53,840 nucleotides of DNA from Nostoc edaphicum CCNP1411 (GTDB taxonomy: Bacteria; Cyanobacteriota; Cyanobacteriia; Cyanobacteriales; Nostocaceae), in the NCBI RefSeq assembly GCF_014023275.1, contig NZ_CP054696.1:1-53840 (forward strand), in the 5' to 3' direction. Numbering within the stretch: the stretch's first letter is position 1; each line of letters opens with the position of its first letter. The notes beneath the pieces are model-generated. The model was not told the origin of the DNA and did no database searches. It saw only the letters and a list, made by a program, of their open reading frames with translations. The translations under genes and the position numbers were made by a program. Shown here in pieces: positions 35,037-44,214 of the stretch.

Positions 35037-35163
35037 AGATATACGCTCCAAAGAAACTAGGAATTGTGATGCAAGCTATTAAAAGGACTGGGCGGATTTT
35101 GAAAGCAAGCCACTGATAATCAGACTCTAATTTGTCCCTATTATTGTTTGTTTTGGTTGACAT
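34906..35163 (-). CDS. Doubtful small membrane frame overlapping protein A
   Basis: 85 aa. The first 50 residues lie outside any other gene and contain one membrane segment (IRPVLLIACITIPSFFGAYIYA). The rest reads through protein A in another frame. The ATG overlaps the end of the preceding small membrane gene. It may be a short real membrane protein with a degraded tail. Left half has no match. Confidence 0.3.
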   Translation of the reverse strand: MSTKTNNNRDKLESDYQWLAFKIRPVLLIACITIPSFFGAYIYAANFDCRANFSNSQRVRREFEDVEGNARVHEIRGIRAIHYVK

Positions 35164-35284
35164 ACATTACTAAGCCCACAGTAAATAACCCAACTCCTAA
35201 AGGCGATATAACTGCTGCTACACCACCAATTAGCGAGAGCGTAGCCACACCGGAATAGAAACAAACTTCAGTTAGTAAGTGCAT
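35141..35284 (-). CDS. Small membrane protein of the right operon
   Basis: 47 aa from the ATG at 35284 (MHLLTEVCFYSG), preceded by GGAAAG; the longer frame from 35338 is less likely. Two hydrophobic segments (SGVATLSLIGGVAAVI, GVGLFTVGLVMYV). It occupies the place of the left 74-aa membrane protein, with a similar design but little sequence identity. Confidence 0.5.
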   Translation of the reverse strand: MHLLTEVCFYSGVATLSLIGGVAAVISPLGVGLFTVGLVMYVNQNKQ

Positions 35285-35358
35285 TTTTCTTTCCTTTGAA
35301 ATGAAGTGCAAGAGAAATAGAAACCGATGATTTGACAATGCCAGCTTTGATGCAAATT

Positions 35359-35898
35359 CTAAATATTTGCTGCTAGATTCAATATTTCCTCTACTGCCTT
35401 GCTGGTGCTGGGTTGACGCGGGGTAATTCCCCGTTGGGATAAAAAATCATTGGGTGTGGTGTCATTGATTTTTTGAGCAGTCATAGCTAGAGCTAGACTA
35501 AGCTCGTCAACGTACTTACCTACCTCATCACTAAACACAGATTCATAGGTATGCCGGAAATTTGCAGCGTTACGCTTGGCAGCGAGAAATGCGATCGCAG
35601 TCGTTAGATTATGGGACTCAATGACAATGCTTTCACAGAAGTCTGCAAGAGTGTTGTTAACTCCAGAAATGATTGACTGTTGCTCTTTTATAGACAAGCT
35701 AGAGTCATCAGCGATAGGTGCGAGTGCTTGACCCTCTGTTTTAGCTTGCAGCGCCTTGACAACCAAATCAGCCACATCTAACGGGACTTTTGAGACAGAC
35801 TCAAAGTTATCTGGCATGAAGTCGGCCAGCATGAAACGGTAGGCATCTTCAGCAATTCCCAGGTCAACAGCGGCTTTTTTGATAGTGATATCAGTCAT
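35359..35898 (-). CDS. Hypothetical helical protein at operon head (right half)
   Basis: 179 aa, nearly all helical, with LGIAEDAYRFMLADFMP near the start. It replaces the actin-like/ParR-like pair found at the head of the left operon. It sits 3 bp behind the HTH gene, so the two are one unit. Family not recognised; a regulator or partition role would fit the position only. Confidence 0.6.
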   Translation of the reverse strand: MTDITIKKAAVDLGIAEDAYRFMLADFMPDNFESVSKVPLDVADLVVKALQAKTEGQALAPIADDSSLSIKEQQSIISGVNNTLADFCESIVIESHNLTTAIAFLAAKRNAANFRHTYESVFSDEVGKYVDELSLALAMTAQKINDTTPNDFLSQRGITPRQPSTSKAVEEILNLAANI

Positions 35899-35901
35899 GA
35901 T

Positions 35902-36294
35902 TTATGCTCCTTTGTGAAAAACTTGATTTGATTTGTACTGGAAGTTAGAAATTGAGAAGTGGTGAGGGTTGCCACGAATATAGGCTTTTACCCTGGTGGC
36001 AATTCGCAGCGAGTTCATCAGGGACTTGATACGGCTCAATACCCATACTTGGTAAGGGCTTAGGGGGACTTCTTTATCCCGTTCGCATAGCTGGCGTTTA
36101 GCTTTGTCCGTCTGGATGGGGTAGGCTTCTCGGTAGCTTTCAAGGGCAAAGTATGCAATCTTGTCCCATTTCCAGACGGTAGGACGGGTGACTTGCAGCA
36201 ACCGGGCTAATTCACTTTTGGTCACTGCAAAGTCAACATAAATACTATCTGGTTCGATGGAACTCCCCAAACTAAAGGCTTGTGACCGATTCAT
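35902..36294 (-). CDS. Helix-turn-helix protein at operon head (right half)
   Basis: 130 aa. The HTH is at about 24-45 (FAVTKSELARLLQVTRPTVWKW). It is the first gene of the right operon, divergent from the small genes at 36566 with a 12-bp-arm dyad between them (36461-36496). Likely an autoregulator. Confidence 0.65.
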   Translation of the reverse strand: MNRSQAFSLGSSIEPDSIYVDFAVTKSELARLLQVTRPTVWKWDKIAYFALESYREAYPIQTDKAKRQLCERDKEVPLSPYQVWVLSRIKSLMNSLRIATRVKAYIRGNPHHFSISNFQYKSNQVFHKGA

Positions 36295-36460
36295 AAAACA
36301 GGCTATTTAGTGAGTAAATTAACCTTTAACAGCGCTTTAGCGAGTATTTAACACCTTATTTAATAATTTCATTGATTATCTGTCTGCAACCCCGTTCGGT
36401 TAAGTCTTTTGGACGTTTTTAACAGGTGATTTGCGTTTTCTGAGGTGTTAAATTTTGCTT

Positions 36461-36496
36461 GTTCACATGCTAACATAGTTTTGCTAGCATGTGAAC
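36461..36496. promoter_or_regulatory. Operator dyad between divergent units (right half)
   Basis: Perfect 12-bp inverted repeat: GTTCACATGCTA (36461-36472) and TAGCATGTGAAC (36485-36496), 12-nt spacer. It lies between the HTH gene at 36294 and the small genes at 36566, so it probably controls both promoters. Confidence 0.65.
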
Positions 36497-36565
36497 ATGG
36501 TAGGAAGATATTTTATTAACATGTTTGGAATAAACTGGAGAAATATTATGTAAAGTGATTTAAGA

Positions 36566-36742
36566 ATGTCGGCAGCGAAAAGAAATGACCCCAACTATAT
36601 GCAAATGTCTGGGGATGTAAAAAAAGACATAGGGCTAAAATTTAAAGCCACTTGTACTCTTAAGCAGATTTCTTTAGGAGAGGGATTAGAGCAAGCGATC
36701 GCGCTATGGCTTGAGCGGGAGAATAAGGAAAAAGTAGTATGA
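36566..36742 (+). CDS. Small RHH-like protein (58 aa)
   Basis: 58 aa: MSAAKRNDPNYMQMSGDVKK, then a helix pair around LKFKATCTLKQISLGEGLEQAIALWLERE. This fits a short DNA-binding ribbon-helix-helix. It is divergent from the right operon, the same topology as the RHH gene in the left half. Overlaps the next gene by ATGA. Confidence 0.55.
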   Translation: MSAAKRNDPNYMQMSGDVKKDIGLKFKATCTLKQISLGEGLEQAIALWLERENKEKVV

Positions 36743-36915
36743 CCAACACAACAGAACCACACAGACGAACTCGCGTTGAGCAAAGATTAGAGCAGTTGGC
36801 AGTCCACCAAGCTAGCCACAACCGCGCAAATAGGGTGAGCAGCATTGGCTCTCAGAAACACTATGCCGACCCCATTGTTTTGTATATACGGAGAAATTTT
36901 CTAACTTTTTACTAA
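36739..36915 (+). CDS. Small basic protein coupled to RHH-like gene
   Basis: 58 aa, Arg/His/Gln-rich (MTNTTEPHRRTRVEQRLEQL), with ATGA overlap to the preceding gene. No domain recognised. The coupling is the main evidence that it is translated. Confidence 0.4.
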   Translation: MTNTTEPHRRTRVEQRLEQLAVHQASHNRANRVSSIGSQKHYADPIVLYIRRNFLTFY

Positions 36916-37402
36916 CGTCCGCCAGATTGCAATATGTGTCTAATATTACTTGATAATATGCTGACTACCAAACAACATCCTAGCCCTAACCAAATGACTG
37001 ACTTCTATTTATGTCTTTAATCCCTGAAATTTGAGCCAATAAAAGCCAAAAAGCCTGCGAGGTGCAAACTCACAGACTCTGACTCAAATTTTTCATTTGA
37101 TTTCGCTACGTACATTGTGGATTCGGTGCTACCAACACCTACCACGCCTACACCCCGCCAGGAAAGACAGAATGTAAAACTGCCACTGAAGAAGAATCAA
37201 GTGGAGCCTTTCTTTGATTATAAATGTCTATTATTTATTTCCAACAGATTCCTAAGAATAAAAAGCAGGCATGAAGGCTTTATCCAAACTACTTGACTCT
37301 TTCCCCTCTACCGCACAAGTTACGCCAACTGTTCAGTAGATAAAAGTTGAACATCAGTCTTTTCTTGGCGAGGGCACTGTAACCTCTGCCAGGAGAAAGA
37401 AA
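36916..37402. other. Upstream region of right CyRepA1
   Basis: 487 bp without a gene. AAATTTGAG at 37027-37035 pairs with CTCAAATTT at 37083-37091, which could form a leader structure. No iterons seen. It may hold promoter and copy-control elements for the replication gene. Confidence 0.4.
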
Positions 37403-40400
37403 TTGAAAAATCTATCAAGTGTTCTACCATCTGCTCTAAACCTACTGCCAGTAGAAAGCTTAAGTGAGTTTGCCAGCCGAATTGAGCGAGAATTTCTTAC
37501 CGGCTCTGCGATCGCAATTTCTCTGTACACTGATAACATCCGCATCGTCTCCGACATAGAAATTAGTGCTGGGGGGGATGTCTCAACCCCAATCCACGAT
37601 GCACTGAACTGGAAATATACCAGATTTGGGCATCAAGCCAAACCCACACTCCACGCCGCAATATTTTTTAACGAAGACGGTAGCCCCTGGCAAGGCAAAC
37701 TCAGTAGACCCAGGACTGATGCTCAAAAAGACAAAGAGCAAAAATACGAAACCCCAGTTGGCAACGGCTCACGGGCTTATCTCCCCACCGTCAACCGAGA
37801 AAATAGACGCTTAATAGCCAACCGCTACGGCGTAGAAGTCCCCCCACCAGGAGAAAGTTTTTGGGACTGGCTAGAACTCCACCCAGAAATCCCAATCATC
37901 ATTACAGAAGGCGGTAAAAAATCCTTATGCCTGTTATCACAGGGATTTGTAGCCATTGCCCTTTACGGAATTAACGGCGGCTACCGCAGCAAGGATTTAC
38001 TAGGCAATCCTGTCAAGCCCTACCTAATCCCAGACATAGCACGATTTGCTGTTAAGGGGAGAAAAATTACCCTCGCCTTTGACCAAGACACCAATACTCT
38101 AACCCAGAGACGGGTTAACGCTGCGACTTTCCGCTTTAGCCGATTACTGACTGCCGCAGGATCAATAGTTGATATCGCCATCTGGGACGGTCAAAAAGGA
38201 CTGTGTAAAGGCGTTGATGACCTGATAGTAACGAAAAGTGTGGCTGCTTGGTCAACCGCCTTAAACCAAGCCCTTTCAGTAACACATTGGCAGTTGTGGC
38301 AACGCTTAGAAAATCGGTTAACTTACGAACCCTCATTAAAAGTGACCACAGCCGACTTATCGACCTTGGAGATCAAAGACTTACCCCAGTCAGGAATTAT
38401 TGCCCTTAACTCAGGCAAAGGCACTGGTAAAACTAAGTTTATGGCCAAAACTACAGCGCATTCTCCGAAGTTATTAGCACCGAGTCACAGAATTGCGCTC
38501 GTACAGAATTTATGTGCCAGGGCAGATTTAGATTACCGAGGTGACTTAGATAAAGTCAACGGCAATTTTATCAAAGGAGGAGCTTACAGTTTCCGAATTG
38601 GTTTCTGTGTTGATTCACTCCTAGCTATCGACCCGAAAAAATTTGCTGGTTGTGACTTAATGATTGATGAAATTGTCCAAGTTGTTCGTCACTTACTAAC
38701 TTCTAGCACCTGTGATAAAGACGGGAAACGTCCAGCATTACTAGCGAGATTTGCAGAATTAATTAGAGTCGCCCGGAGGATTATTGTTGCTGACGCTGAT
38801 TTAAACAACCCAACCCTAAATTACCTCTGGGAACTCCGACAAAACCCAGATCCAATCTACTTAATTTATAACGACTATCAACCCAAACCCTACCACGTCA
38901 CATTTATTCAAGCCAAAGATAAATCAGCAGTTATAAACGAGTTAATCCAAAATGCACGGAACATCGAGCAAGGTAAGGCGCTATATGTCACCACAGATAG
39001 CAAAGCCACCAGCAAGACAACAGCGCGACTCCTACAAAAAGAAATTCCTGGTATTAGAATCCTGCTGGTTAACTCAGAAACCAGTGGCAATCCAGACGAA
39101 AAAAGGTTTTTGAAAAATCCCGATGCAGTATTAGCTTCAGGATTATATGACGTAATTATTTGTTCTCCCACAGTCGCCACCGGAGTCAGCATAGAAATTC
39201 CAGATTTTATCGAGAAAGTCTATGGAATTTTCACCGGGGCATCATCCACCGACGCTGATATGTCCCAATCCTTAATTCGCGTGCGAGACAACGTAGACCG
39301 CATAGTTTGGTGTGCCAAACGTGGGACAAATTACTGTAAAGTTTCTCGCTCCAGTAATTATCTAGAAATTAAAGCACAATTACAACAGAGAACAGATGCC
39401 ACAGTCAGCTTAGTCCGCTCCAACCTCAGACCAGATATTGTTGAAGGTATTGCTAATTTCGATTGGCAATCAAACCCTCATGTTAATCTCTATGCCCGAA
39501 TTAGTGCCGAGCAGAATTATTCGATGATGAATCTCTCTGATGCACTGCTAATTCGACTCAGACATGAAGGGCATCAGATTACAATTGATAATCGAGAATC
39601 GGATAAAGCTGTCAAACTGTTACTAAAGTCAGCCAAAGACGAAATCAAACAAATTGAAGCCAAAGACATAGTAGCCGCCGCCGATTTAACTTATCCAGAA
39701 ATAGCCCTCTTGGAATCCCAAGAAGCAGTTTCACCAGAAGATGCACTAGCAATTAGAAAATATTATCTGAAAGATTTCTACTGCCTAGACGAGCTAACTC
39801 TAGAAGATGTACTTTGGGACAAAGAGGGCAGACGACGCGGGGAACTGCTCAACTTAGAAGCGCAACTTTATCCCGAATTAGGACTTGATAGAACGGCCAA
39901 ATCATTAGAGAAACAAGCTAATTGGAATCAAGCTGTTTGCCCGTGGGATATTTCCGGTACTGCACTGCGGCGACAGATGCGAGAAGCATTTGGATTAAAC
40001 GACTTTTTAGATCCAAACAAAGAATGGACTAAAGCTGACCTCAAACCCTACGCCGACAAGATTCGTCTCTATGCCTCAGAAATATACCACCATCTCAACC
40101 GCACCATCAGCGACAAAATGAGTGATGTTCAGGTTGTGCATCAGATGTTATCGCAGTTGGGAATCAAAGCGACATTTCGCTGGTCGAGGTTTGAGCCGGG
40201 GTTTGAGAAGCAAAAAATTAAAGTCTATCGGCTTGAGCCTGAAACTTGGTCTAACCTGATGTCCATATTAGTTAAACGTGCTGCACGACGCGAAAGGCTG
40301 AATAATCTTGGTGAGTCTGATGGATCATCTATGTCTTTTAATACTCAAAATGATTTAGGAGATCCAAATCAACATCACCCTAAATCCCTTATAGAAACCC

Positions 40401-40552
40401 TAATTGGGCAAGTATGTACAGTCAGAGGAGATGTAGACCAGTTTTTAGTACAGAGCAAAACATTAGATAGTAGAGCCAGATGTCAGAACTTAACCAACAA
40501 TACAGTCGTTTTGTTGCCGTTCACTGAACTGACACTAGTAGATAAGGACTGA
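37403..40552 (+). CDS. CyRepA1-type plasmid replication protein (right copy, divergent)
   Basis: 1049 aa with a TTG start after AGGAGA. Same architecture as the left protein: TOPRIM-like region at about 163-235 (PIIITEGGKKSLCLLSQGF, LYGINGGYRS, ITLAFDQDTN), Walker A NSGKGTGKT at about 336-344, LMIDEIVQVVRHLL, IIVADADLNN and CSPTVATGVSIEIP. Sequence identity with the left copy is low outside these motifs, unlike the neighbouring genes, so one half has swapped its replicon. Two replication types on one molecule would avoid rep competition within the fusion. Confidence 0.83.
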   Translation: MKNLSSVLPSALNLLPVESLSEFASRIEREFLTGSAIAISLYTDNIRIVSDIEISAGGDVSTPIHDALNWKYTRFGHQAKPTLHAAIFFNEDGSPWQGKLSRPRTDAQKDKEQKYETPVGNGSRAYLPTVNRENRRLIANRYGVEVPPPGESFWDWLELHPEIPIIITEGGKKSLCLLSQGFVAIALYGINGGYRSKDLLGNPVKPYLIPDIARFAVKGRKITLAFDQDTNTLTQRRVNAATFRFSRLLTAAGSIVDIAIWDGQKGLCKGVDDLIVTKSVAAWSTALNQALSVTHWQLWQRLENRLTYEPSLKVTTADLSTLEIKDLPQSGIIALNSGKGTGKTKFMAKTTAHSPKLLAPSHRIALVQNLCARADLDYRGDLDKVNGNFIKGGAYSFRIGFCVDSLLAIDPKKFAGCDLMIDEIVQVVRHLLTSSTCDKDGKRPALLARFAELIRVARRIIVADADLNNPTLNYLWELRQNPDPIYLIYNDYQPKPYHVTFIQAKDKSAVINELIQNARNIEQGKALYVTTDSKATSKTTARLLQKEIPGIRILLVNSETSGNPDEKRFLKNPDAVLASGLYDVIICSPTVATGVSIEIPDFIEKVYGIFTGASSTDADMSQSLIRVRDNVDRIVWCAKRGTNYCKVSRSSNYLEIKAQLQQRTDATVSLVRSNLRPDIVEGIANFDWQSNPHVNLYARISAEQNYSMMNLSDALLIRLRHEGHQITIDNRESDKAVKLLLKSAKDEIKQIEAKDIVAAADLTYPEIALLESQEAVSPEDALAIRKYYLKDFYCLDELTLEDVLWDKEGRRRGELLNLEAQLYPELGLDRTAKSLEKQANWNQAVCPWDISGTALRRQMREAFGLNDFLDPNKEWTKADLKPYADKIRLYASEIYHHLNRTISDKMSDVQVVHQMLSQLGIKATFRWSRFEPGFEKQKIKVYRLEPETWSNLMSILVKRAARRERLNNLGESDGSSMSFNTQNDLGDPNQHHPKSLIETLIGQVCTVRGDVDQFLVQSKTLDSRARCQNLTNNTVVLLPFTELTLVDKD

Positions 40553-40718
40553 AATAGACCAGAGAAATTTTGAAATCATATTTGCACTGCCATATTCAAA
40601 AGCAGTGCTGGTTTGAGCGTGGCTAATTTCTCAATAGTTTTGTGCATTCACTCTAGCTAAAATGAAAAGTTCATTATCAGACTAAATATCTTGATGAAAG
40701 CTTGTTCCGGGGTAAAGT

Positions 40719-41249
40719 TTGACTATGGATGAAATAGAAATTGTTGAATATGACCCATGTTGGCCAACTCTGTTTGAAGAGGAAGCAGCAAGGATTCTTG
40801 CTGCACTAGGAAATGATAAGGTAATTGTAATAGAACATTTCGGTAGCACTGCAATTCCAGGTCTCGCTGCCAAGCCTGTTATTGATTTGATGGTTGGAGT
40901 ACATTCCATTGAGGCTGCCAAACCAATTATTCCGTTACTAGAAGCCCTAGAATACATTTACTGGCCAGACGATCCACGACCTGGGCGTATGTTTTTCGTT
41001 AAAGGAATGCCTCCTTACGGTAAGCGAAGAACCCATCATGTTCATGTGGTAGAGGCGTATAGTGAATTTTGGGAACGTTTGTTGTTTCGTGACTATCTGC
41101 TTACACATCCAGAAGAAGCAAAACGGTATGAGGTGTTAAAACGTAATTTAGCAGAGCGTTTCCAAAAAGACCGTGAGGGATATACGAATGGAAAAAGCAT
41201 TTATATTCAGATGGTTCTAGAGAAAGCACGGCACGAGCAAATTTTGTAG
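40719..41249 (+). CDS. GrpB/UPF0157 family nucleotidyltransferase-like protein
   Basis: 176 aa. Family signature: VIEHFGSTAIPGLAAKPVIDLMVGV at about 40-65, then LEALEYIYWP, MFFVKG, THHVHVV and FRDYLLTHPEEAKRYEVLKRNLA. GrpB proteins share the nucleotidyltransferase fold (GS...D.D-like) but have no settled function. Cargo of the right half, taking the place of the accessory genes at 12.6-14 kb. A second ATG 6 bp downstream is an alternative start. Confidence 0.88.
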   Translation: MTMDEIEIVEYDPCWPTLFEEEAARILAALGNDKVIVIEHFGSTAIPGLAAKPVIDLMVGVHSIEAAKPIIPLLEALEYIYWPDDPRPGRMFFVKGMPPYGKRRTHHVHVVEAYSEFWERLLFRDYLLTHPEEAKRYEVLKRNLAERFQKDREGYTNGKSIYIQMVLEKARHEQIL

Positions 41250-41278
41250 ATTAAAGGTTTAGCTTTTCCTTTTAAGCT

Positions 41279-41455
41279 TCATCGTGTGTAGCCGTACTTA
41301 TCAGAGGTCAGCTTCTCAATGTACCGTCTCATTTTCCTGATGGACTCTCTGTCCGATACATCCTCTCGCTCCTTTGGCTTCTGTGACTTCAGCAGATTGA
41401 TGGCCTTATCAATCTTCTCTTTCGTAATCACTTCTGAATTCTGATGTTCACTCAT
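41279..41455 (-). pseudogene. Truncated copy of the 144-aa mobilisation-region protein
   Basis: 58 codons from ATG 41455, closely matching the first 57 residues of the protein at 12146 (MSEHQNSEVIT, SIRKMRRYIEKLTS). It then ends KYGYTR and stops where the left copy continues KYGYSYDEVSEML. The DNA-binding-like part is missing. It borders the GrpB cargo gene, so the truncation probably came with that insertion. Confidence 0.8.
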
Positions 41456-41544
41456 GGTTATCTCGTGAATCCCGATTAACTGATAATTATCGGCTATTTG
41501 AAATAATTTGCACCAAGAGAGTTTTCAAAATCCTACAAAAATCG

Positions 41545-41895
41545 GCTATTGTGGCTACGCCGAATTACCTTTTCGTATTACGGCTACGCCTTATATTTTT
41601 TTAGTGTGGTAGCTTCGCTGGTCTTCTTATTCAAGCTAATGCTAAAAAATCTGACTATTATAGCTACGCTGAATTATCTTTTCGTATTACGGCTACGCCG
41701 GACTATTCTATTGTGTGGCAGCTTCGCTGAATCAGAGAATTTTCATATAGCAGCTACGCCGTTTTTATCGACTCTATGGTGGCTACGCCGAACCAGAATT
41801 TATCTCCTGCTTGATTTGATTCAAATTCCGGCTATGCCGTTGATATATCCCTCTGTAAGTTGTAGGATGATCAGCATCACGGCTACGCCTTTATA
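41545..41895 (+). repeat. Iteron-like array of GGCTACGCC (right)
   Basis: Mirror of the left array, with about 11 copies of GGCTACGCC or covarying AGCTACGCT and AGCTTCGCT. Order and spacing are largely kept while the sequence between units has changed. This favours selection on the units. A 129-aa frame through this array (41549-41938) is an artefact of the repeats. Confidence 0.8.
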
Positions 41896-41974
41896 TTCCT
41901 GCCTTCAGCCCCCTGCTGTGCCCTCCGTACCTCCGTAGCATCTAACACCTTACCTACCCGTATTTAGGCTAGAA

Positions 41975-42030
41975 GCAAGCCGTGCCTTTTGCCTACGGCA
42001 AACCTCGCTCTGCTCGGACGACAGGCTTGC
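41975..42030. promoter_or_regulatory. Candidate oriT upstream of mobC (right)
   Basis: GCAAGCC (41975) with GGCTTGC (42024) and inner TTTGCC-TAC-GGCAAA. Same as 11551-11606 apart from a few loop bases (CTCTGCTC for TACGCTC). Confidence 0.5.
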
Positions 42031-42082
42031 CAAAGTGGGAAGTTTCCCCCTTTGGATACCCCCTCTCATACCTCCCATAGTT

Positions 42083-42487
42083 ATGCGCCCGAAACTGTCA
42101 AAAAACCTGCTTCGTACTAAGACATTAGAAGCTCGTGTCAACGCAATCGAACACGAGATGATTAAGTTGAAAGCACAAGACGCGGGACTAAGCATAGCTG
42201 AATTAACTAGACGCAGTGTTTTACTAAAACCACTGCCCAAACGACTGAGCAAAATAACCCTAGCTACTTACCGAGAATTAGTCCGCATCGGCAGCAATAT
42301 TAATCAACTCACCAGAGCCACCAACACAGCTATTAAAATGGGACTGCGACCACCAGCAGATCCAGAACAATTAGAACAACTGCGAAACCTCTTGCAACAA
42401 ATTGGTCGGGAACTGTCCCAAATCGAAACTGAAATTACTGATGACGATGACATAGAATCTGATGGTGATTCGGAAGACTGGGAGTAA
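42083..42487 (+). CDS. mobC: MobC-like relaxosome accessory protein (right copy)
   Basis: 134 aa from the ATG at 42083. Identical to the left copy over most of its length, including LATYRELVRIGSNINQL. Differences are in the QLEQLRNLLQQ stretch and the acidic tail (DDDDIESDGDSEDW). Two bp before the relaxase ATG. Confidence 0.8.
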   Translation: MRPKLSKNLLRTKTLEARVNAIEHEMIKLKAQDAGLSIAELTRRSVLLKPLPKRLSKITLATYRELVRIGSNINQLTRATNTAIKMGLRPPADPEQLEQLRNLLQQIGRELSQIETEITDDDDIESDGDSEDWE

Positions 42488-42489
42488 AA

Positions 42490-44028
42490 ATGATTGGCAA
42501 CCAAACCAAAGGTAAAAGCTTTCGTGGACTCCTTGAATATCTTGAAAACAAAGAGGAGTCATCCTTAATTGGCGGCAATATGTTTGGCACAAATGCCAGA
42601 GAGTTAGCCAGAGAATTCCGACTGTCTCGACAACTTAATCCAGAAGCAGAAAAAGTAGTTCATCATGTTTCGCTTTCACTAAGCCCAGGCGAACAGCTAG
42701 ACAATGATACTTGGTGCGAGGTTGCCGACAAGTACATGAATGCAATGGGTTACACAGCTAACCAATATGCCATCTACCGCCACAGCGATCGCAACCACGA
42801 CCATATACACATTTGCGCCAGCAGAATCAGTTTGGACGACGGCAAGATTACCCGCGATAGCTGGGAGTATGTGCGCTCTGAAAAAATCATTCGCCAGCTA
42901 GAACTAGAATATGGGTTACAGCAGACCCTCAATAGCAAGGAGAAACTGAGCCGCGCTCCCAGTGTAGGGCAACAGCAACGATTTGAGAGAGAACAACTAG
43001 AATACGAGCAGGGTGAGAGAAACACGCCGCCACAACAGCCAATCAAGACTCAGTTAATTGAATTAATCGACCGCGCCACAGTAGATAAACCGACTATGCC
43101 CCAACTAATAGAACGATTGCAACTGTTGGGTGTGGAGGTACGTCATGGGCTAACACGCAACGGTAAGAGTAAAGGCATCTCGTATTCCTGGAATGATCAA
43201 AAATTTAGCGGTACTTCCTTGGGGCCTGCCTATACCTTCCCTGGACTGCAAAAACATCGTGGCATTGACTACCAACCAGAACGTGATGATGAGCCGATTA
43301 ACGAATTGCTGCTCAAACCTGTTAAACCACTCCCAGTTGAGCAGTTAGAAAAACTCTTTCAAGATATTGAACACAAACAGCAACAGCCCCAGTTTACTCC
43401 ACCACCAGAGGATCTAGCTCTGTGGCCAAAATTGTATAAATACTTGAATGAGAAACGCGGTATACCACATTCTTTTATTGAAAGATTACACAACCACAAT
43501 TTGCTTTACATCGATGAGCAAAAGCAGATTTTATTTATCAAACGTAATCTGGATGGCGAAAAAACAGGTGCATTAGTTTGGTCAAACCCCGGACATAATC
43601 ATCACACTATTGAGTATGACCAAAACGCCTCTACACCTTATGGTTGGTTTCATATAAATTTGGGGCAGAATCCACAACAAGAAATTAAAAACGTCTTCTT
43701 ATGTTCTTCACCAATTGACGCGGTGTCAGTAGGCGTGTATGTCCTAGCCAAAACTGGAGCGTTACCATCGATGAGAACAATGTTTATGGTAGCTGATGAC
43801 CCGAACAATTTACCTTTGGAATTTCTCAAAAATTGCTATAGGGTAGTTCTGGCATTCAATAACGATGAGCAGGGGGATAAAACTGCTAGTGCAGTATTAG
43901 AATTGTTGCCGAATGGTAAAAGATTTAAACCGACTTATCCTGATTGGAATCAGGAATTAAAAGCTCATTTTTATGAAGCGGAACTTGAACGCGAACGGCA
44001 GTCGCGTAGTCGTGGTTTTAGTCTGTGA
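42490..44028 (+). CDS. MobA/VirD2-type relaxase (right, compact copy)
   Basis: 512 aa. The N-terminal 270 residues are about 94% identical to the left relaxase, with Tyr in LLEYLEN and the His cluster HSDRNHDHIHI. The five 61-aa repeats are absent. The C-terminal DUF3991/TOPRIM-like part (KRGIPHSFIERLHNHNLLYI, VFLCSSPIDAVSVG, VVLAFNNDEQGD) is related to the left one but much more diverged, and ends in a similar SRSRGFSL. A second, left-like C-terminus survives as a fragment at 45648-45746, so this gene has exchanged its 3' part. Confidence 0.87.
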   Translation: MIGNQTKGKSFRGLLEYLENKEESSLIGGNMFGTNARELAREFRLSRQLNPEAEKVVHHVSLSLSPGEQLDNDTWCEVADKYMNAMGYTANQYAIYRHSDRNHDHIHICASRISLDDGKITRDSWEYVRSEKIIRQLELEYGLQQTLNSKEKLSRAPSVGQQQRFEREQLEYEQGERNTPPQQPIKTQLIELIDRATVDKPTMPQLIERLQLLGVEVRHGLTRNGKSKGISYSWNDQKFSGTSLGPAYTFPGLQKHRGIDYQPERDDEPINELLLKPVKPLPVEQLEKLFQDIEHKQQQPQFTPPPEDLALWPKLYKYLNEKRGIPHSFIERLHNHNLLYIDEQKQILFIKRNLDGEKTGALVWSNPGHNHHTIEYDQNASTPYGWFHINLGQNPQQEIKNVFLCSSPIDAVSVGVYVLAKTGALPSMRTMFMVADDPNNLPLEFLKNCYRVVLAFNNDEQGDKTASAVLELLPNGKRFKPTYPDWNQELKAHFYEAELERERQSRSRGFSL

Positions 44029-44214
44029 GCCATGCTCCCGCGTACACCTGACTCGTGGGTTAAGTTCAAGAAAGAATTTTTGAAACACAACTGCAACATA
44101 TTATGATTACGCATTCTCAATAACACCCCATCTTATTGACAATATAAATTGCTCCTCAAAGTGGCTGTAATTGAGTCTGGATATAAGTTACAGAAGATTT
44201 TTTTCCAAAACACT

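Noticed and set aside
41549..41938. 129-aa frame through the right iteron array, and similar frames at 11643-12103
   Set aside because: The residues are translations of GGCTACGCC repeats (frequent LRRT and similar). No ribosome site, and the frame is not kept between the two mirrored arrays.
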